NCBI GenBank assembly: GCA_963782885.1
Contig: CAWALL010000002.1
Location: 310,001-374,000, forward strand
Length of the DNA: 64,000 bases
Reading direction: 5' to 3'
DNA from: DATAOG01 sp963782885
GTDB lineage: Bacteria > Pseudomonadota > Alphaproteobacteria > Geminicoccales > Geminicoccaceae
Shown: positions 1 through 8,656 of the stretch, piece by piece
Layout: every line of letters begins with the position of its first letter
Position numbering within the stretch: the stretch's first letter is position 1
Position numbers and translations under genes: made by a program
Notes under the pieces: model-generated
What the model saw: the letters and a program-made list of their open reading frames with translations, nothing else
The model's database searches: none
Told to the model about the DNA's origin: nothing

Positions 1-2
1 AG

Positions 3-311
3 TGGAAGCGCCAGGAGGAGGCTGGGCAGCCTGAGCGGCGGTTGCTGGAGGGGCCCGAGTTCGTGCCGATTGGGGTGGTCGGCGAGGCGGGTGATGGCGG
101 GCCGGCACTGCTCGCCAGGATGCCTGCGCATTCCGACGAAGCCGGGAACCGGCAGCATGGGCCGGCTGAGCCCCCGCGACCGTCGGGGCTCGAGACCCGG
201 GCGGGCGTGATCGAGATCGACCTTTTGAACGGGGCCCGGGTGCGGGTCGATGCGTTCGTCGATGGCCGAGCGCTCGCGCGGGTGCTGGGCGCGCTGAAGC
301 GGTGGCCATGA
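3..311 (+). CDS. tnpA: IS66 accessory protein TnpA, C-terminal part
   Basis: The reading frame is open from the first bases of the window to the stop at 309-311, so the N-terminal helix-turn-helix part lies upstream of the window. The visible end contains IEIDLLNGARVRVDAFVDG, then an ALARVLGALKR stretch, the typical C-terminal signature of IS66 TnpA proteins. TnpA is a DNA-binding accessory protein needed with TnpB and TnpC for IS66 transposition. An ATG at 42 lies inside the frame but is unlikely to be the true start because clear TnpA-like sequence precedes it. The gene is followed 4 bp later by tnpB. Confidence 0.75.
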   Translation, partial: WKRQEEAGQPERRLLEGPEFVPIGVVGEAGDGGPALLARMPAHSDEAGNRQHGPAEPPRPSGLETRAGVIEIDLLNGARVRVDAFVDGRALARVLGALKRWP

Positions 312-315
312 TCCC

Positions 316-669
316 ATGATCCAGGTCGCGTCCGGCACCAAGGTCCATCTCGCGTGCCGGCCGGTCAGCATGCGCTACGGCTTCGACGGCCTGTGCGCCA
401 AGGTCGCCTCGGTGCTCGCGTCGGACCCGTTCTCGGGCCATCTGTTTTGCTTCCGCAGCAAGCGCGGCGATTATTTGAAGATCCTGTACTGGGACGGTTC
501 AGGGCTGTGCTTGTTTGCCAAGCGGCTGGAGCGCGGCCGGTTCGTCTGGCCGCCGATCGTGGACGGCGGCCTGATCCTGACGCCGGCCCAGCTGGCGCTG
601 CTGCTCGAGGCGATCGACTGGCGGCGGACGGTGGCGCCGGCGCTGCCCGCGCGCCCGACAGCGATCTGA
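316..669 (+). CDS. tnpB: IS66 accessory protein TnpB (Orf2)
   Basis: This 117-residue protein carries the conserved blocks of IS66 TnpB: MRYGFDGL near residue 20, then GDYLKILYWDGSGLCLFAKR and GRFVWPP in the middle. The length matches the family (about 115 residues). The role in transposition is accessory and its biochemistry is poorly known. It starts with ATG 4 bp after the tnpA stop, so the two are probably translated together. No truncation or frameshift is visible. Confidence 0.9.
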   Translation: MIQVASGTKVHLACRPVSMRYGFDGLCAKVASVLASDPFSGHLFCFRSKRGDYLKILYWDGSGLCLFAKRLERGRFVWPPIVDGGLILTPAQLALLLEAIDWRRTVAPALPARPTAI

Positions 670-719
670 GCCGACGATCTTCTGGTCGCCAGGTCGGTTG
701 CTTCCTGGTAGAGGAAGTC

Positions 720-2327
720 ATGTCGTCGGCAACCGACTTCCTGCCTTGCGATCCCGCAGCGCTACGGGCGCTCGCAGTCTCGTTGCAGGAAGCGCTCGCG
801 AGCAAGGATCGTGAGCTCGCGGCGCGGGATGCCGAGCTCCACGCCAAGACGCTGCACATCGAGAAGCTGCGCGCGACCCTCGCGCTGATGAAGCGGGCCC
901 GCTTCGGTCGCTCGTCGGAGAAGATCGATCAGCTCGAGCTGCTGATCGGCGACCTCGAGGAAGCGGCGGCCCAAGAGCAGGCGCGTGCGACGGCGGCGCG
1001 GCCTGCGGAGGATCGATCCTGCTCGAAGAGGGGCGCAGCTCGCCCTCGCGGTCGCCAGCCATTGCCGGCCCATCTGCCGCGCGAGCGGGTGGTGCACGCG
1101 CCGGCCCGCGCCTGCCCGGCCTGCGGCAGCACGCGCCTGACCCGCCTCGGTGAGGACGAGCGCGAGGTGCTCGAATACGTGCCCTCGCACTTCAAGGTGG
1201 TGGTGCACGTCCGGCCGAGGATGAGCTGCCGCGCCTGCGAGACGATTACCCAGGTGCCGGCCCCGTCGCTGCCGATCGAGCGCGGCCGGCCGGGGCCGAG
1301 CCTGCTCGCGCACGTCCTGGTGGCCAAATATTGCGACCATGTTCCGCTCCACCGCCAGAGCGTCATCTATGGCCGGGTCGGCGTCGAGCTCGAGCGCTCG
1401 ACTTTGGCGGACTGGGTCGGCCAGGCGGCGTTCCTGCTCGAGCCTCTTGCCGCGGCGATCACCCGCCACGTCCGTGCCGGCGCCGCGCTCCACGCCGACG
1501 ACACCCCGGTGCCGGTGCTGGACCCGGGACGCGGCAAGACCAAGACCGGACGATTGTGGGTGCTGGTCCGGGACGAGCGGCCGTGGGGCGGGCCGGCCCC
1601 GCCGGCGGTCAGCTACCTCTACTCGCCGAACCGCAAGGGCGAGCATGCGCGGGCTCTGCTCGCCGGCTGTCGCGGCTTCCTGCACGCCGACGGCTATGCC
1701 GGCTTCAACGGCCTCTATGAACCCGACGCGAGCGGCACGGCGCCGCTGGTCGAGGTCGCGTGCTGGGCGCATAGCCGCAGGAAGCTGTTCGACATGCACG
1801 CCAACACCGGCTCGGCGCTCGCCCAGGTGGCCCTGGAGCGGATCGCCGCGCTGTTCCAGATCGAGGCCGAGATCAACGGCCGCGCGCCCGAGGAACGTCG
1901 GGCTGTCAGGCAGGAACGCACGCTGCCGCGGCTCGCGGACCTGAAGGACGTCCTCGAGCACGCCCTGACGAGCATCAGCCGCAAGAGCGGCCTCGCGGTC
2001 GCGATCCGCTACAGCCTGTCCCGCTGGGAGGCGCTCGTCCGGTTCACCGGAGATGGCCGGCTCGAGATGACGAACAATTCTGCCGAGCGCGCCATCAGGC
2101 CCCTGGCCCTGGGCAGGAAGAATTATCTGTTCGCCGGCTCGGACAGTGGCGGCGGCCGCGCCGCGATCCTCTACACCCTGATCCAGACCGCGGTCCTCAA
2201 CGGGCTCGACCCCGAGGCCTACCTGCGCGCCGTCCTCGCCCGCATCGCCGACCACCCGATCAACCGGATCGACGACCTGCTCCCGTGGGCCTGGGCCACC
2301 TCGCCGACGACCGCCGCAGCCGCCTGA
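720..2327 (+). CDS. tnpC: IS66 transposase TnpC
   Basis: The protein has 535 residues when started at ATG 720 (MSSATDFLPCDP); the same frame is open further upstream, but that part overlaps tnpB out of frame and is not TnpC-like. Visible features in order are an N-terminal coiled-coil leucine-zipper-like segment with the KRARFGRSSEK motif, a CPACG...CRAC zinc-binding region, and the DDE catalytic domain with HADDTPVPVL, HADGYAGFNGLY and EMTNNSAERAIRP. The C-terminal IS66 signature GRKNYLFAGSDSGG is also present. The gene looks full length and catalytically complete, so the element may be active if its left end is intact. Confidence 0.95.
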   Translation: MSSATDFLPCDPAALRALAVSLQEALASKDRELAARDAELHAKTLHIEKLRATLALMKRARFGRSSEKIDQLELLIGDLEEAAAQEQARATAARPAEDRSCSKRGAARPRGRQPLPAHLPRERVVHAPARACPACGSTRLTRLGEDEREVLEYVPSHFKVVVHVRPRMSCRACETITQVPAPSLPIERGRPGPSLLAHVLVAKYCDHVPLHRQSVIYGRVGVELERSTLADWVGQAAFLLEPLAAAITRHVRAGAALHADDTPVPVLDPGRGKTKTGRLWVLVRDERPWGGPAPPAVSYLYSPNRKGEHARALLAGCRGFLHADGYAGFNGLYEPDASGTAPLVEVACWAHSRRKLFDMHANTGSALAQVALERIAALFQIEAEINGRAPEERRAVRQERTLPRLADLKDVLEHALTSISRKSGLAVAIRYSLSRWEALVRFTGDGRLEMTNNSAERAIRPLALGRKNYLFAGSDSGGGRAAILYTLIQTAVLNGLDPEAYLRAVLARIADHPINRIDDLLPWAWATSPTTAAAA

Positions 2328-3181
2328 CCTGCGCTCCGTCCCCGTCAACCCATTCCTGCCGCGCCAATCGCCGGACGCTTACGGCAAGTCTTCGGCCAGG
2401 GCTGGAATGACCTGATCCCGGCCGTGGACAGGGCCGCGGCGACGACCAGCTCGCCGGTGTCGAGCTCGTGGCGATATGCCAGCGCCACAGCAGCCGCGGT
2501 CTCGATGCCCTCGGCGAGGACCAGGTGCGGTGCCGCTGTTGGATCGCCCCATAGGACGGCGCATCCGGCAGCGCTCTGACCCTCCTTGAGCCGGGCGGAC
2601 TTCTTCGGATCGCGCGGCCGACCATTGGACCGACTGCCCAGCTCGGCCTTGCCGGCGCCAGCCGCGCCGACGTAGATCCGATGCGCATGGCGGCGCCCAT
2701 CGGGCGCGAGCGTACCAAACACCACGCAGGGGTAATGGCCGACGATATGGGGCTCGCCGCCTTTCTTCTGTGGCGGGTCGTAGTAGGCGAGCGAGCTCCA
2801 GCCGGCGACCGGGGTCGAGGGCATCGGCACGCTCTCCGACGTCACTTCGAGCCGATGCGCGAGGTAGGCGCGCGGCAGGTGGTCGTCGCGCTGGTCAGCT
2901 GGCGGCCGGAGCAGGCTTGCCGCATCCATAGCCTGGTAGCGCTCGCCAGTCGCCCTGATCAGGTCGTGGCGGCCGAGGATTTCGGCGACGCGCAGCTTGG
3001 CCGCCTCGAAGTCGATGCCCTCGAGGTGCATGACGACGTCGAAGACCGAGTCTCCGCGTTCGATGCACGAGCAGTAGGCGCGCGCCCGGCGCTCATCCCA
3101 GCGCCAGGATGGATTGTCGTCAGCATGCTCCGGATAGGGGCATGAGATGTGCGGCGCGCCGTCCTGCCAGGCGATCCCTAA

Positions 3182-4824
3182 TCCGGATTTCTCAAACCCC
3201 ATAGCACGGGTTGATTGGTGGCGGGGTCGGCGCAGAAGTTGGCTCGGGTTGAGGTGAGCGTCCGTGGAGGTCGCCTGACAGCGAATTCTCGGACGAACGC
3301 AAGCGAACGCCCCGCGGGTGGGGCGCCTATCGGGCATGCAAGAACGTTCAGAAGGCGGCGCGCTTCACGTACAGGTAGGCGAGGCGGTACTCGTCCTGGT
3401 AGGGGCAAGCCGAGGCCATGGCGACCTTGATCCGACGCACGCTGACCCGGACCAGGGCGCCGATCTTCAAGAGCTTCAGGCGGATCGTGCCGCAGGTGGC
3501 GTTGGCGAACTGGCTATGGCGGAGGCCAATTCGGCGCAGCGCCTCCAGCAGCACGTAGGCGAACGAGGCGAACCAAAGCCTGAGCTGATTGGCCCGTATC
3601 GTCGCTGCTGACGTACGATCGGCGAACAGATCAAGCTGCTGCTCCTTGATCCGGTTTTCCATCTCGCCGCGGGCACAGTAGATCTGCTCGTAGAGGCTTT
3701 GGCCGTCGATCACCGACGGCGGCAGCGAGGTGACCACGAAGCGCGGGTTGGAGCCCTTGGCCAGATGCTCGGCCTTGGCCACGACCCGCCGTTCGCAGCT
3801 CCAGCTGTCCCGGGTGGCATAGGTGAAGTCGTCGAATTGCCGAGCCGGCTGGCCGGTTGCGGCATGCTCGGCCTCGGCGGCCGCGAGGGCTCCGTCGATC
3901 TCGGCCAGCAGGCGAGGGTTGCGGGCGAGGCCGAAGACGTAGTCGACGCCGTTGTCTTCACACCAGCTCATCAACTCGTCGCGGGCGAAGCCAAAGTCCG
4001 CCCGCAGCAGGATCTCGACCCTAGGCCAGCTCTCACGAATCTGGGCGACGATGCGTGTGATCTCGTCCTTGGCTCCGGCCGACGCGTCGATGTTCGAGCG
4101 CCTGAGCTTGGCGGCCAGCAGGTGGCGGCCGCAGAAGACGTACAGCGGCAGATAGCAGTGGCAGTCGTAGTAGCCATGGAAGAAGCGCCCTTCCTGGTGG
4201 CCGTGGAGCGGGTCGTCCGTGGCATCGAGATCGAGGATGATCCGCTCGGGCGGCCTCGCATGCGCCTCCAGGAACAGAGCGACGAACAGCTGTTCGATCG
4301 CCCGCGGGTCGTGGCCGATCCTGTGATAGCGGTCGAGCGCCGCGGCCGGCGCATGCTCGAACCGGTTCAAGGTGCTCTTGCCGGCCAGCGGCGCGCAGTC
4401 CTTGCGCCGCGCCTCGAGCTTGCCGGCCAGGGTCGCCAGCACCGGATCATGGCGCAGCTCGTCGTGGTCGACCAGGTCCTCGTAGCCCAGCGCGATGCCG
4501 CAGATGCGCTGCATCAGCATGGTCTCGACACCGTGCTCGACCAGTTCCTGCATGCGTCCGTCGGCGAAACAGCGGGCCAGACGCCCCATCAGACCGATCG
4601 CCCGGTTCACGGCCCCGAGCAGCAGCGCCCCGGCGTCCGAGGTCACCTGCCCGCCGTCGAACGCGGCCACCACCTGGCGTCCTTCGACGGCTTCAAATCC
4701 GAACAGGTCGCGGTTACACTCTGTCGGCATCGGGGAGCTCCTCTGCGTCGCGTTAAGCCTTTGTCACAGAAGAGTTATCGCCGATCCAGAGCCCCGATGC
4801 ACGCTCTGGTTTGAGAAATCCGGG
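3182..4824 (-). mobile_element. Complete IS1380-family insertion sequence
   Basis: The element has near-perfect terminal inverted repeats: the left end begins TCCGGATTTCTCAAAC and the reverse complement of the right end begins CCCGGATTTCTCAAAC. CTAA stands directly outside both ends (3178-3181 and 4825-4828), consistent with a 4-bp target duplication. The length of 1,643 bp and one transposase gene on the minus strand fit the family. It sits in the 5' part of a Toprim primase-like gene, and precise excision would restore that reading frame. Confidence 0.92.
3348..4730 (-). CDS. IS1380-family transposase
   Basis: The 460-residue protein begins MPTECNRDLFGFEAVEGRQV and has the family layout: an N-terminal region with FDGGQVTSDAGALLL, a central DDE domain with IILDLDATDDPLHGHQEG (first catalytic Asp) and LLRADFGFARDELM (second), and the C-terminal REMEN-type segment seen here as YCARGEMENRIKEQQLDLFADR. 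It catalyses cut-and-paste transposition of the element. Length is as expected and no internal stop or shift is visible, so it is probably functional. It lies wholly inside the terminal repeats at 3182 and 4824. Confidence 0.95.
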   Translation of the reverse strand: MPTECNRDLFGFEAVEGRQVVAAFDGGQVTSDAGALLLGAVNRAIGLMGRLARCFADGRMQELVEHGVETMLMQRICGIALGYEDLVDHDELRHDPVLATLAGKLEARRKDCAPLAGKSTLNRFEHAPAAALDRYHRIGHDPRAIEQLFVALFLEAHARPPERIILDLDATDDPLHGHQEGRFFHGYYDCHCYLPLYVFCGRHLLAAKLRRSNIDASAGAKDEITRIVAQIRESWPRVEILLRADFGFARDELMSWCEDNGVDYVFGLARNPRLLAEIDGALAAAEAEHAATGQPARQFDDFTYATRDSWSCERRVVAKAEHLAKGSNPRFVVTSLPPSVIDGQSLYEQIYCARGEMENRIKEQQLDLFADRTSAATIRANQLRLWFASFAYVLLEALRRIGLRHSQFANATCGTIRLKLLKIGALVRVSVRRIKVAMASACPYQDEYRLAYLYVKRAAF

Positions 4825-5061
4825 CTAACGCCTCGAGGATTTCTGTCTCGCGGCCCTTGACAGCCGCGCGCACGGGCTGGGTGGCGACGTACCGATCCGC
4901 GCTCATCGGCACACTCCTGAAACAATGCACCGGCGCTCTTGAGAGAATAGCGGCTGGCCGATCATGATGCCGATCTCGATCCCCGCAAGTTGATCGAGCG
5001 GCATGAAATCCGGATTTGAAAGCGATAAAAAGACCAGATAAATCGACGGCAAACGAAAGGA

Positions 5062-5796
5062 TTATCGCCCTTTTGTCACCACCTGGTTCGTCTTCAGATC
5101 TCGATAGACGGCCCCCAGCTGCTTCGCGATCGACTTGGGCTTTGGCGCCTCGTCCTGGCCGTGCGTGCGCCGCGCCCAGTGCGCAAGCGCTTCGCTCTCC
5201 GCGCGCAACGAGCCGAGCAGTTGCTTTGCGGCGGCCCGCCGCCGCATCTCCGCCTCGATCTCGCGCATACGCGAGGGCCGCCCTGGTGGCCGCACCTCGA
5301 ACCTCGGCTCCGGTTCGCCTTCTATGGCGCCGGCCTCAGAGATCTGCTCGATTGAGGGCACGGGCGCCGGCGCATCTACACCCTTGCGGACCAGGATGCC
5401 CGACAGCTTGAGCCCGGCCCCAGTTGCCGTCGACTTCTCGAAGTTCGGGCGCAACGCGCGCCAGAGATCAACCGGCACCAGCTTACGCTCGCTCCCGAGG
5501 CTCAGCGGCTCCTCATAGCCGGTCGCGATCAGCTCGCCCGACCTGAGCCTCCCCAGAAAATCCTGCTGCAGCTCGCGCCACGTCTGATCACGGCGGTCGA
5601 GTAGATGGTTGTCGTGGCGGGCCTGCTCGGCAGCTCCCCACCCGGCAATCGGCTCGCCGCCAACGTACATGAGCCGCGTCCGGACCCGCCCCCTGGCCGC
5701 GGTGGCAGCCTGATCGTAGCGGCGCCATTGGTCGGGATCGGCAAACCTCCGGATCGCGTCGCTCAGCGGCAGGCCTTCCTGGTCTCGGTCCGGCAA
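5062..5796 (-). CDS. Uncharacterised protein, 244 residues
   Basis: I do not recognise this protein. It starts with TTG at 5796 (LPDRDQEGLPLSDAIRRFADPDQW); no better in-frame ATG lies close by. It is charged and soluble, with no membrane segment or signal peptide. The second half holds a Pro-rich linker (APAPVPSIEQ) and an Arg/Ala-rich helical stretch (MREIEAEMRRRAAAKQ) that could form a coiled coil, and the end is Lys-rich. The start lies 19 bp after the stop of the 477-residue gene upstream on the same strand, so the two are likely co-transcribed. The primase-like remnant begins 155 bp beyond its end. Confidence 0.6.
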   Translation of the reverse strand: MPDRDQEGLPLSDAIRRFADPDQWRRYDQAATAARGRVRTRLMYVGGEPIAGWGAAEQARHDNHLLDRRDQTWRELQQDFLGRLRSGELIATGYEEPLSLGSERKLVPVDLWRALRPNFEKSTATGAGLKLSGILVRKGVDAPAPVPSIEQISEAGAIEGEPEPRFEVRPPGRPSRMREIEAEMRRRAAAKQLLGSLRAESEALAHWARRTHGQDEAPKPKSIAKQLGAVYRDLKTNQVVTKGR

Positions 5797-5815
5797 TCGT
5801 TATCTCAACCACTCT

Positions 5816-7249
5816 TCATTGCCGCAGGTGGGCGATCCCCAGCTCGTCCCATATCCAGGTGAAGTCGTACACCGGCTCATCCTGTATCTGAGCACGATGA
5901 GCGTCCTGATTCTCAAGATACTTGAGCCACGTGACCACCTGCTGACGACCGGCCTTAGAGCGTACAGCCTGTTTCGGGGTCCTGCCGCCCAGCATCGGCA
6001 AAGGCGAGGTCAGCGTCTCCCGGTAGTGCCGATCGAGGACCTGTCGCAGCGCGGCCTCCCCACCCTCCGGAAGGAACGGCAGCTCCGCCTGCCCCATCGG
6101 CGCTGCTTCCGGTGTCCTAGCGGACGCCATCGCCCGCTCGAGCGTCTGGATGCTCGTGAGCGGCGCACCCGCCAGCGGCCCTAGCGCCTGACTCAGCAGG
6201 GCACAACCGCGCTCGGCCCGCTCGACCGAATTGGTCTGCAGCAGGAGCGCGTTCGCATCGAGCCGCACCAGACCCAGAATGCGACCGCCATCCTGGTCCG
6301 AGCCGCTCGGTGCCCGCTTCCTGCTCGCATCGCCCTCCCCGTCGCGGCGGGAGCCCGGCGTCCGCGACAGCCATGCCCAGGACGGGCGCTCGGGCGCATC
6401 GCGGGAGAGCTCGGGCAGCGCATCCAGAGGGGCCTCGATGTCGCCCGCCCGCCCAGGTTCCGCGAGCGGAAAGCGCGCCTCGCAGATCGCCAGCGCCTCG
6501 CCGTCGAAGTTGGTCGCGTTCGAGACCGGATCGACCCGCGCCTGCCCTACAACGGTCGTGAGCCAGGTCTGGCTGCACAGCGGTGCCAGCTCGCTCAGGA
6601 TGGCATCCTCAACCGGGAGCGTCCCGAGCGCAGCTCGTGGGATGCCATGCCGGCGTGCCTGCCGGCCGATCTCTCGGTTGAAGCTCGCTCGGAGCTTCGC
6701 AATCTGGTCGAGTATCTCTCTGCCGTCGTCGAACGCCAGCCACAGCACGCCGGCGCTCAGGTAGGTCCTGCCGCCGATCGGAAGCAGCCGTGCGGCAAGC
6801 CGGTCCCAGCGGACCAGGCTCACTGAGGCAAGCTTGTCCTCGATCCGGACGGGCTCGCCGCCGCGGACCAGATCCCGGCCCAGGAAGTGGCTGCCGGGGA
6901 CCGTCTCCGTCACCTCGTACAGGCTGACCACCGATTGGCGCAGCGCGCGAAGGTACCGCTTGACCGGCGCGCTCTCCTTCCAGCCGCGCCGCTTGAGGTA
7001 GTCGTCGACGACGTTCTGCTGATCGGGCTCGAAGTTGCAGGTCAGGAAATCCTCGAACGCAAAGGCAACGATCTGGTGGATGGCTCGGTCGCCTGCGGCC
7101 TCGACGATCTCCTCCGGCGTCAGCTCCAGGGCGTCCGAGACAGGGCCGAGATGGTCCTCGACCACCGTCTCACGGCGGTCGCGCCAAGCCTCCCTGTCGG
7201 ACCACGTCATGATCGCGAGGATCGCCTTGTCCGACCCGACCGCACCCAT
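5816..7249 (-). CDS. Uncharacterised 477-residue protein with a possible MbcA/ParS/Xre-type C-terminus
   Basis: The protein has no signal peptide or membrane segment. Its C-terminal 70 residues contain LPMLGGRTPKQAVRSKAGRQ and a following acidic helix. This resembles the toxin-binding domain called MbcA/ParS/Xre (DUF2384), whose core is a similar GGxTPxxAxxxxxGR turn; that assignment is by eye and tentative. The middle third is low-complexity and charged (about residues 285-325). The start is ATG 7249, with an alternative ATG 13 codons later (MTWSDREAWRDRRE). It lies 60 bp downstream of the 129-residue gene at 7699 and 19 bp upstream of the next gene, so an operon is likely. No partner toxin is recognisable nearby. 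Confidence 0.55.
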   Translation of the reverse strand: MGAVGSDKAILAIMTWSDREAWRDRRETVVEDHLGPVSDALELTPEEIVEAAGDRAIHQIVAFAFEDFLTCNFEPDQQNVVDDYLKRRGWKESAPVKRYLRALRQSVVSLYEVTETVPGSHFLGRDLVRGGEPVRIEDKLASVSLVRWDRLAARLLPIGGRTYLSAGVLWLAFDDGREILDQIAKLRASFNREIGRQARRHGIPRAALGTLPVEDAILSELAPLCSQTWLTTVVGQARVDPVSNATNFDGEALAICEARFPLAEPGRAGDIEAPLDALPELSRDAPERPSWAWLSRTPGSRRDGEGDASRKRAPSGSDQDGGRILGLVRLDANALLLQTNSVERAERGCALLSQALGPLAGAPLTSIQTLERAMASARTPEAAPMGQAELPFLPEGGEAALRQVLDRHYRETLTSPLPMLGGRTPKQAVRSKAGRQQVVTWLKYLENQDAHRAQIQDEPVYDFTWIWDELGIAHLRQ

Positions 7250-7309
7250 CAGCCTCGCCCTGCTCGTGACATCTTCAAAGCGCCGCCCCTCCAGGGCCGA
7301 GCCGATCCG

Positions 7310-7699
7310 TCAGTGGATGACCTCCCCGGTCCATCGGTCACGGTTCGCCCAGAACGGACAGTGGGGGCAGACCGGGCCCTCGTAGTCGATCCCTTCCTCG
7401 TGTGGGCAACCGATGATCCGGTCAGTCATGGCGACCGTCTTTACCTCGAACCGGCCGATGAACTCGAGGATCGCCTCGCTGATCGCGGGGTCGTGGCGCA
7501 CGTCCCGGTCCGCGGACGTCCAGCGCTGCAGCTCGGCCACTTCCTCTTCTTCGCGAAGCACGATGCCGATCGCCACCTTGCTCGCCCGGCGATCGTCCGG
7601 GCCGTAGAACGCGACCGTCGCCACGGGATAGCCGCGAAAGCCCCGGTGGGCCTTCTTGGCGAGGCGCTTGGCTGGCTGGAATGCCTTCAGGTTGCCCAT
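7310..7699 (-). CDS. Conserved uncharacterised protein, 129 residues
   Basis: The start is placed at ATG 7699 (MGNLKAFQPAKRLAKKAHRG); the frame is open upstream but that part is compositionally different. The sequence GYPVATVAFYGPDDRRASKVAIGI followed by an acidic EEEEVAELQRW helix recalls a short conserved alphaproteobacterial family of unknown function. CPHEEG and CPHCPFW near the C-terminus form a Cys/His cluster that could bind a metal. It is the first gene of the minus-strand group. The AT-richer region 7860-7990 upstream is the likely promoter area, shared divergently with 8019-8656. Confidence 0.65.
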   Translation of the reverse strand: MGNLKAFQPAKRLAKKAHRGFRGYPVATVAFYGPDDRRASKVAIGIVLREEEEVAELQRWTSADRDVRHDPAISEAILEFIGRFEVKTVAMTDRIIGCPHEEGIDYEGPVCPHCPFWANRDRWTGEVIH

Positions 7700-8018
7700 G
7701 GCAGATTGCGGCCGGTGTCCCCGAGCTCGACGATAGGGCGGAATCCGGTGCTGTGCAATTCGCGGCAGACGTCGCCGCCCATGAGCGACTTGCCTTCGGA
7801 ACTGCCCCTTCAAGGCCGCGGTTGGGATCTTGGTCTGGCCGAGCCGCAGCTGCCCGCATACCTGACTCGATTGGATGATACACGCGGCCGGCTGATTTAC
7901 GAAATACTTCGATCTGATTCGTTTTTCTTCGGTCTATTTCGCTAAGCACTTGATTTGACTATGATTCTGGTGCGATCGCGACTAATCTCACCCTATAGCT
8001 GTTCCGATCCCGGGGCCC
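7700..8018. other. Divergent intergenic region, probable promoters
   Basis: This 319-bp stretch separates minus-strand and plus-strand gene groups. The segment from about 7860 to 7990 is clearly richer in A and T than its surroundings, as expected for promoters. I could not settle a single -35/-10 pair by eye. No credible gene is seen. Confidence 0.4.
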
Positions 8019-8222
8019 ATGGCCAACGCCCTCCACCCCGACCTCATGACCCCGGCCGAGCGACTGGACGAGATCGCCGAGATCCTGGCCGCCGGCATCC
8101 TGCGCGTGCGTGCGCGCCTGCGCGCTCCCCCGGGCAGCACCGGAGAGCAGGTTCGCGTCGACTTCTCGCCCAGGCGAAGCGGTCATGTCGCTCCCTCTGG
8201 TCAACGGAGACGGAGAGCATGA
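8019..8222 (+). CDS. Small conserved protein of the DUF2924/recombinase module
   Basis: The 67-residue protein begins MANALHPDLMTPAERLDEIA; the block DLMTPAERLDEIAEILAAGI is one I recognise from small proteins encoded just upstream of DUF2924 and serine recombinase genes in alphaproteobacteria. The C-terminal half is Arg-rich, with an SGH motif near the end. Function is unknown. Its last codons overlap the start of the DUF2924 gene at 8219 (ATGA-type overlap), which supports translation and co-transcription of the four-gene module 8019-10421. Confidence 0.65.
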   Translation: MANALHPDLMTPAERLDEIAEILAAGILRVRARLRAPPGSTGEQVRVDFSPRRSGHVAPSGQRRRRA

Positions 8223-8656
8223 CCGACAGCATCGCCGCGCGCGTGGCCGCCCTGCCCAAGACGCCCACGCCCGAGCTCAAGCAGATGTGGCGCGACCTTT
8301 TCGACAAGGAGCCGCCCGGGTTCAGCCGCAACTACCTGATCAGCCGGCTTGCGTACAGGATCCAGGAGCTGGCGTTCGGCGGGCTCAAGCCGGCAACCCG
8401 GGCCAAGCTTGACGCGCTGGCCGATGCGCTCGATCCGAAGGCCGCTCGGAAGCGCGTGGTGAACGGGCCGGTCGTGGGCACCCAGCTGATCCGCGAGTGG
8501 CGCGGCGTCGAGCACAAGGTTACGGTGCTCGACGACGGCTTCGAGTGGGAGGGGCGCCGGTACAAGAGCCTGAGCGCGGTCGCGCGCGCGATTACCGGCA
8601 CCCGCTGGAACGGGCTCACCTTCTTTGGCGTGAAGCGCCATGGAGGCGGCACGTGA
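8219..8656 (+). CDS. DUF2924 domain protein
   Basis: The protein has 145 residues from ATG 8219 (MTDSIAARVAALPKTPTPEL). It carries the DUF2924 pattern: LKQMWRDLFDKEPPGFSRNY, LISRLAYRIQELAFGGL, and a C-terminal GTQLIREWRGVEHKVTVLDD ... YKSLSAVARAITGTRWNG segment that resembles a small DNA-binding fold. DUF2924 proteins are commonly encoded directly before a large serine recombinase; their role is unproven but an accessory function in recombination or its control is plausible. The stop overlaps the GTG start of the recombinase (8653). Confidence 0.88.
   Translation: MTDSIAARVAALPKTPTPELKQMWRDLFDKEPPGFSRNYLISRLAYRIQELAFGGLKPATRAKLDALADALDPKAARKRVVNGPVVGTQLIREWRGVEHKVTVLDDGFEWEGRRYKSLSAVARAITGTRWNGLTFFGVKRHGGGT

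Larger units (their letters stand above)
1..2382 (+). mobile_element. IS66-family element, right part; left end outside window
   Basis: Three genes in the order tnpA (partial), tnpB, tnpC are the standard IS66 arrangement. The right end is placed at 2382 because the reverse complement there begins GTAAGCG, the usual start of IS66 terminal repeats. The sequence right of 2382 resumes the coding frame of a primase-like gene on the other strand, so the element landed inside that gene. The left terminus and the second copy of the target duplication (8 bp is usual for IS66) lie outside the window, so the duplication cannot be confirmed. Confidence 0.85.
2383..4906 (-). pseudogene. CHC2/Toprim primase-like protein, interrupted by IS1380 and cut by IS66
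   Basis: Coding sequence runs on the minus strand from ATG at 4906 (MSADRYVATQPVRAAVKGRE...) to 4829, is interrupted by the IS1380 element, and resumes at 3177. Removing 3182-4824 plus one CTAA copy restores one continuous frame across the junction (EILEAL then GIAWQDG). The resumed part has a CHC2-type zinc region (CPYPEH ... CSC) and a Toprim-like core with LVLAEGIETA and AALSTAGI, as in phage or plasmid primases and DnaG-like Toprim proteins that make primers for DNA replication. The 3' end is lost at 2383 where IS66 begins; the last dozen residues before the stop at 2345 are IS66 sequence. The gene is surely inactive. It may have been the last gene of the minus-strand group 7699-5062. Confidence 0.8.

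Noticed and set aside
762..2348. 528-codon open frame antisense to the IS66 transposase
   Set aside because: Shadow frame in GC-rich DNA; the plus-strand product has full IS66 motifs.
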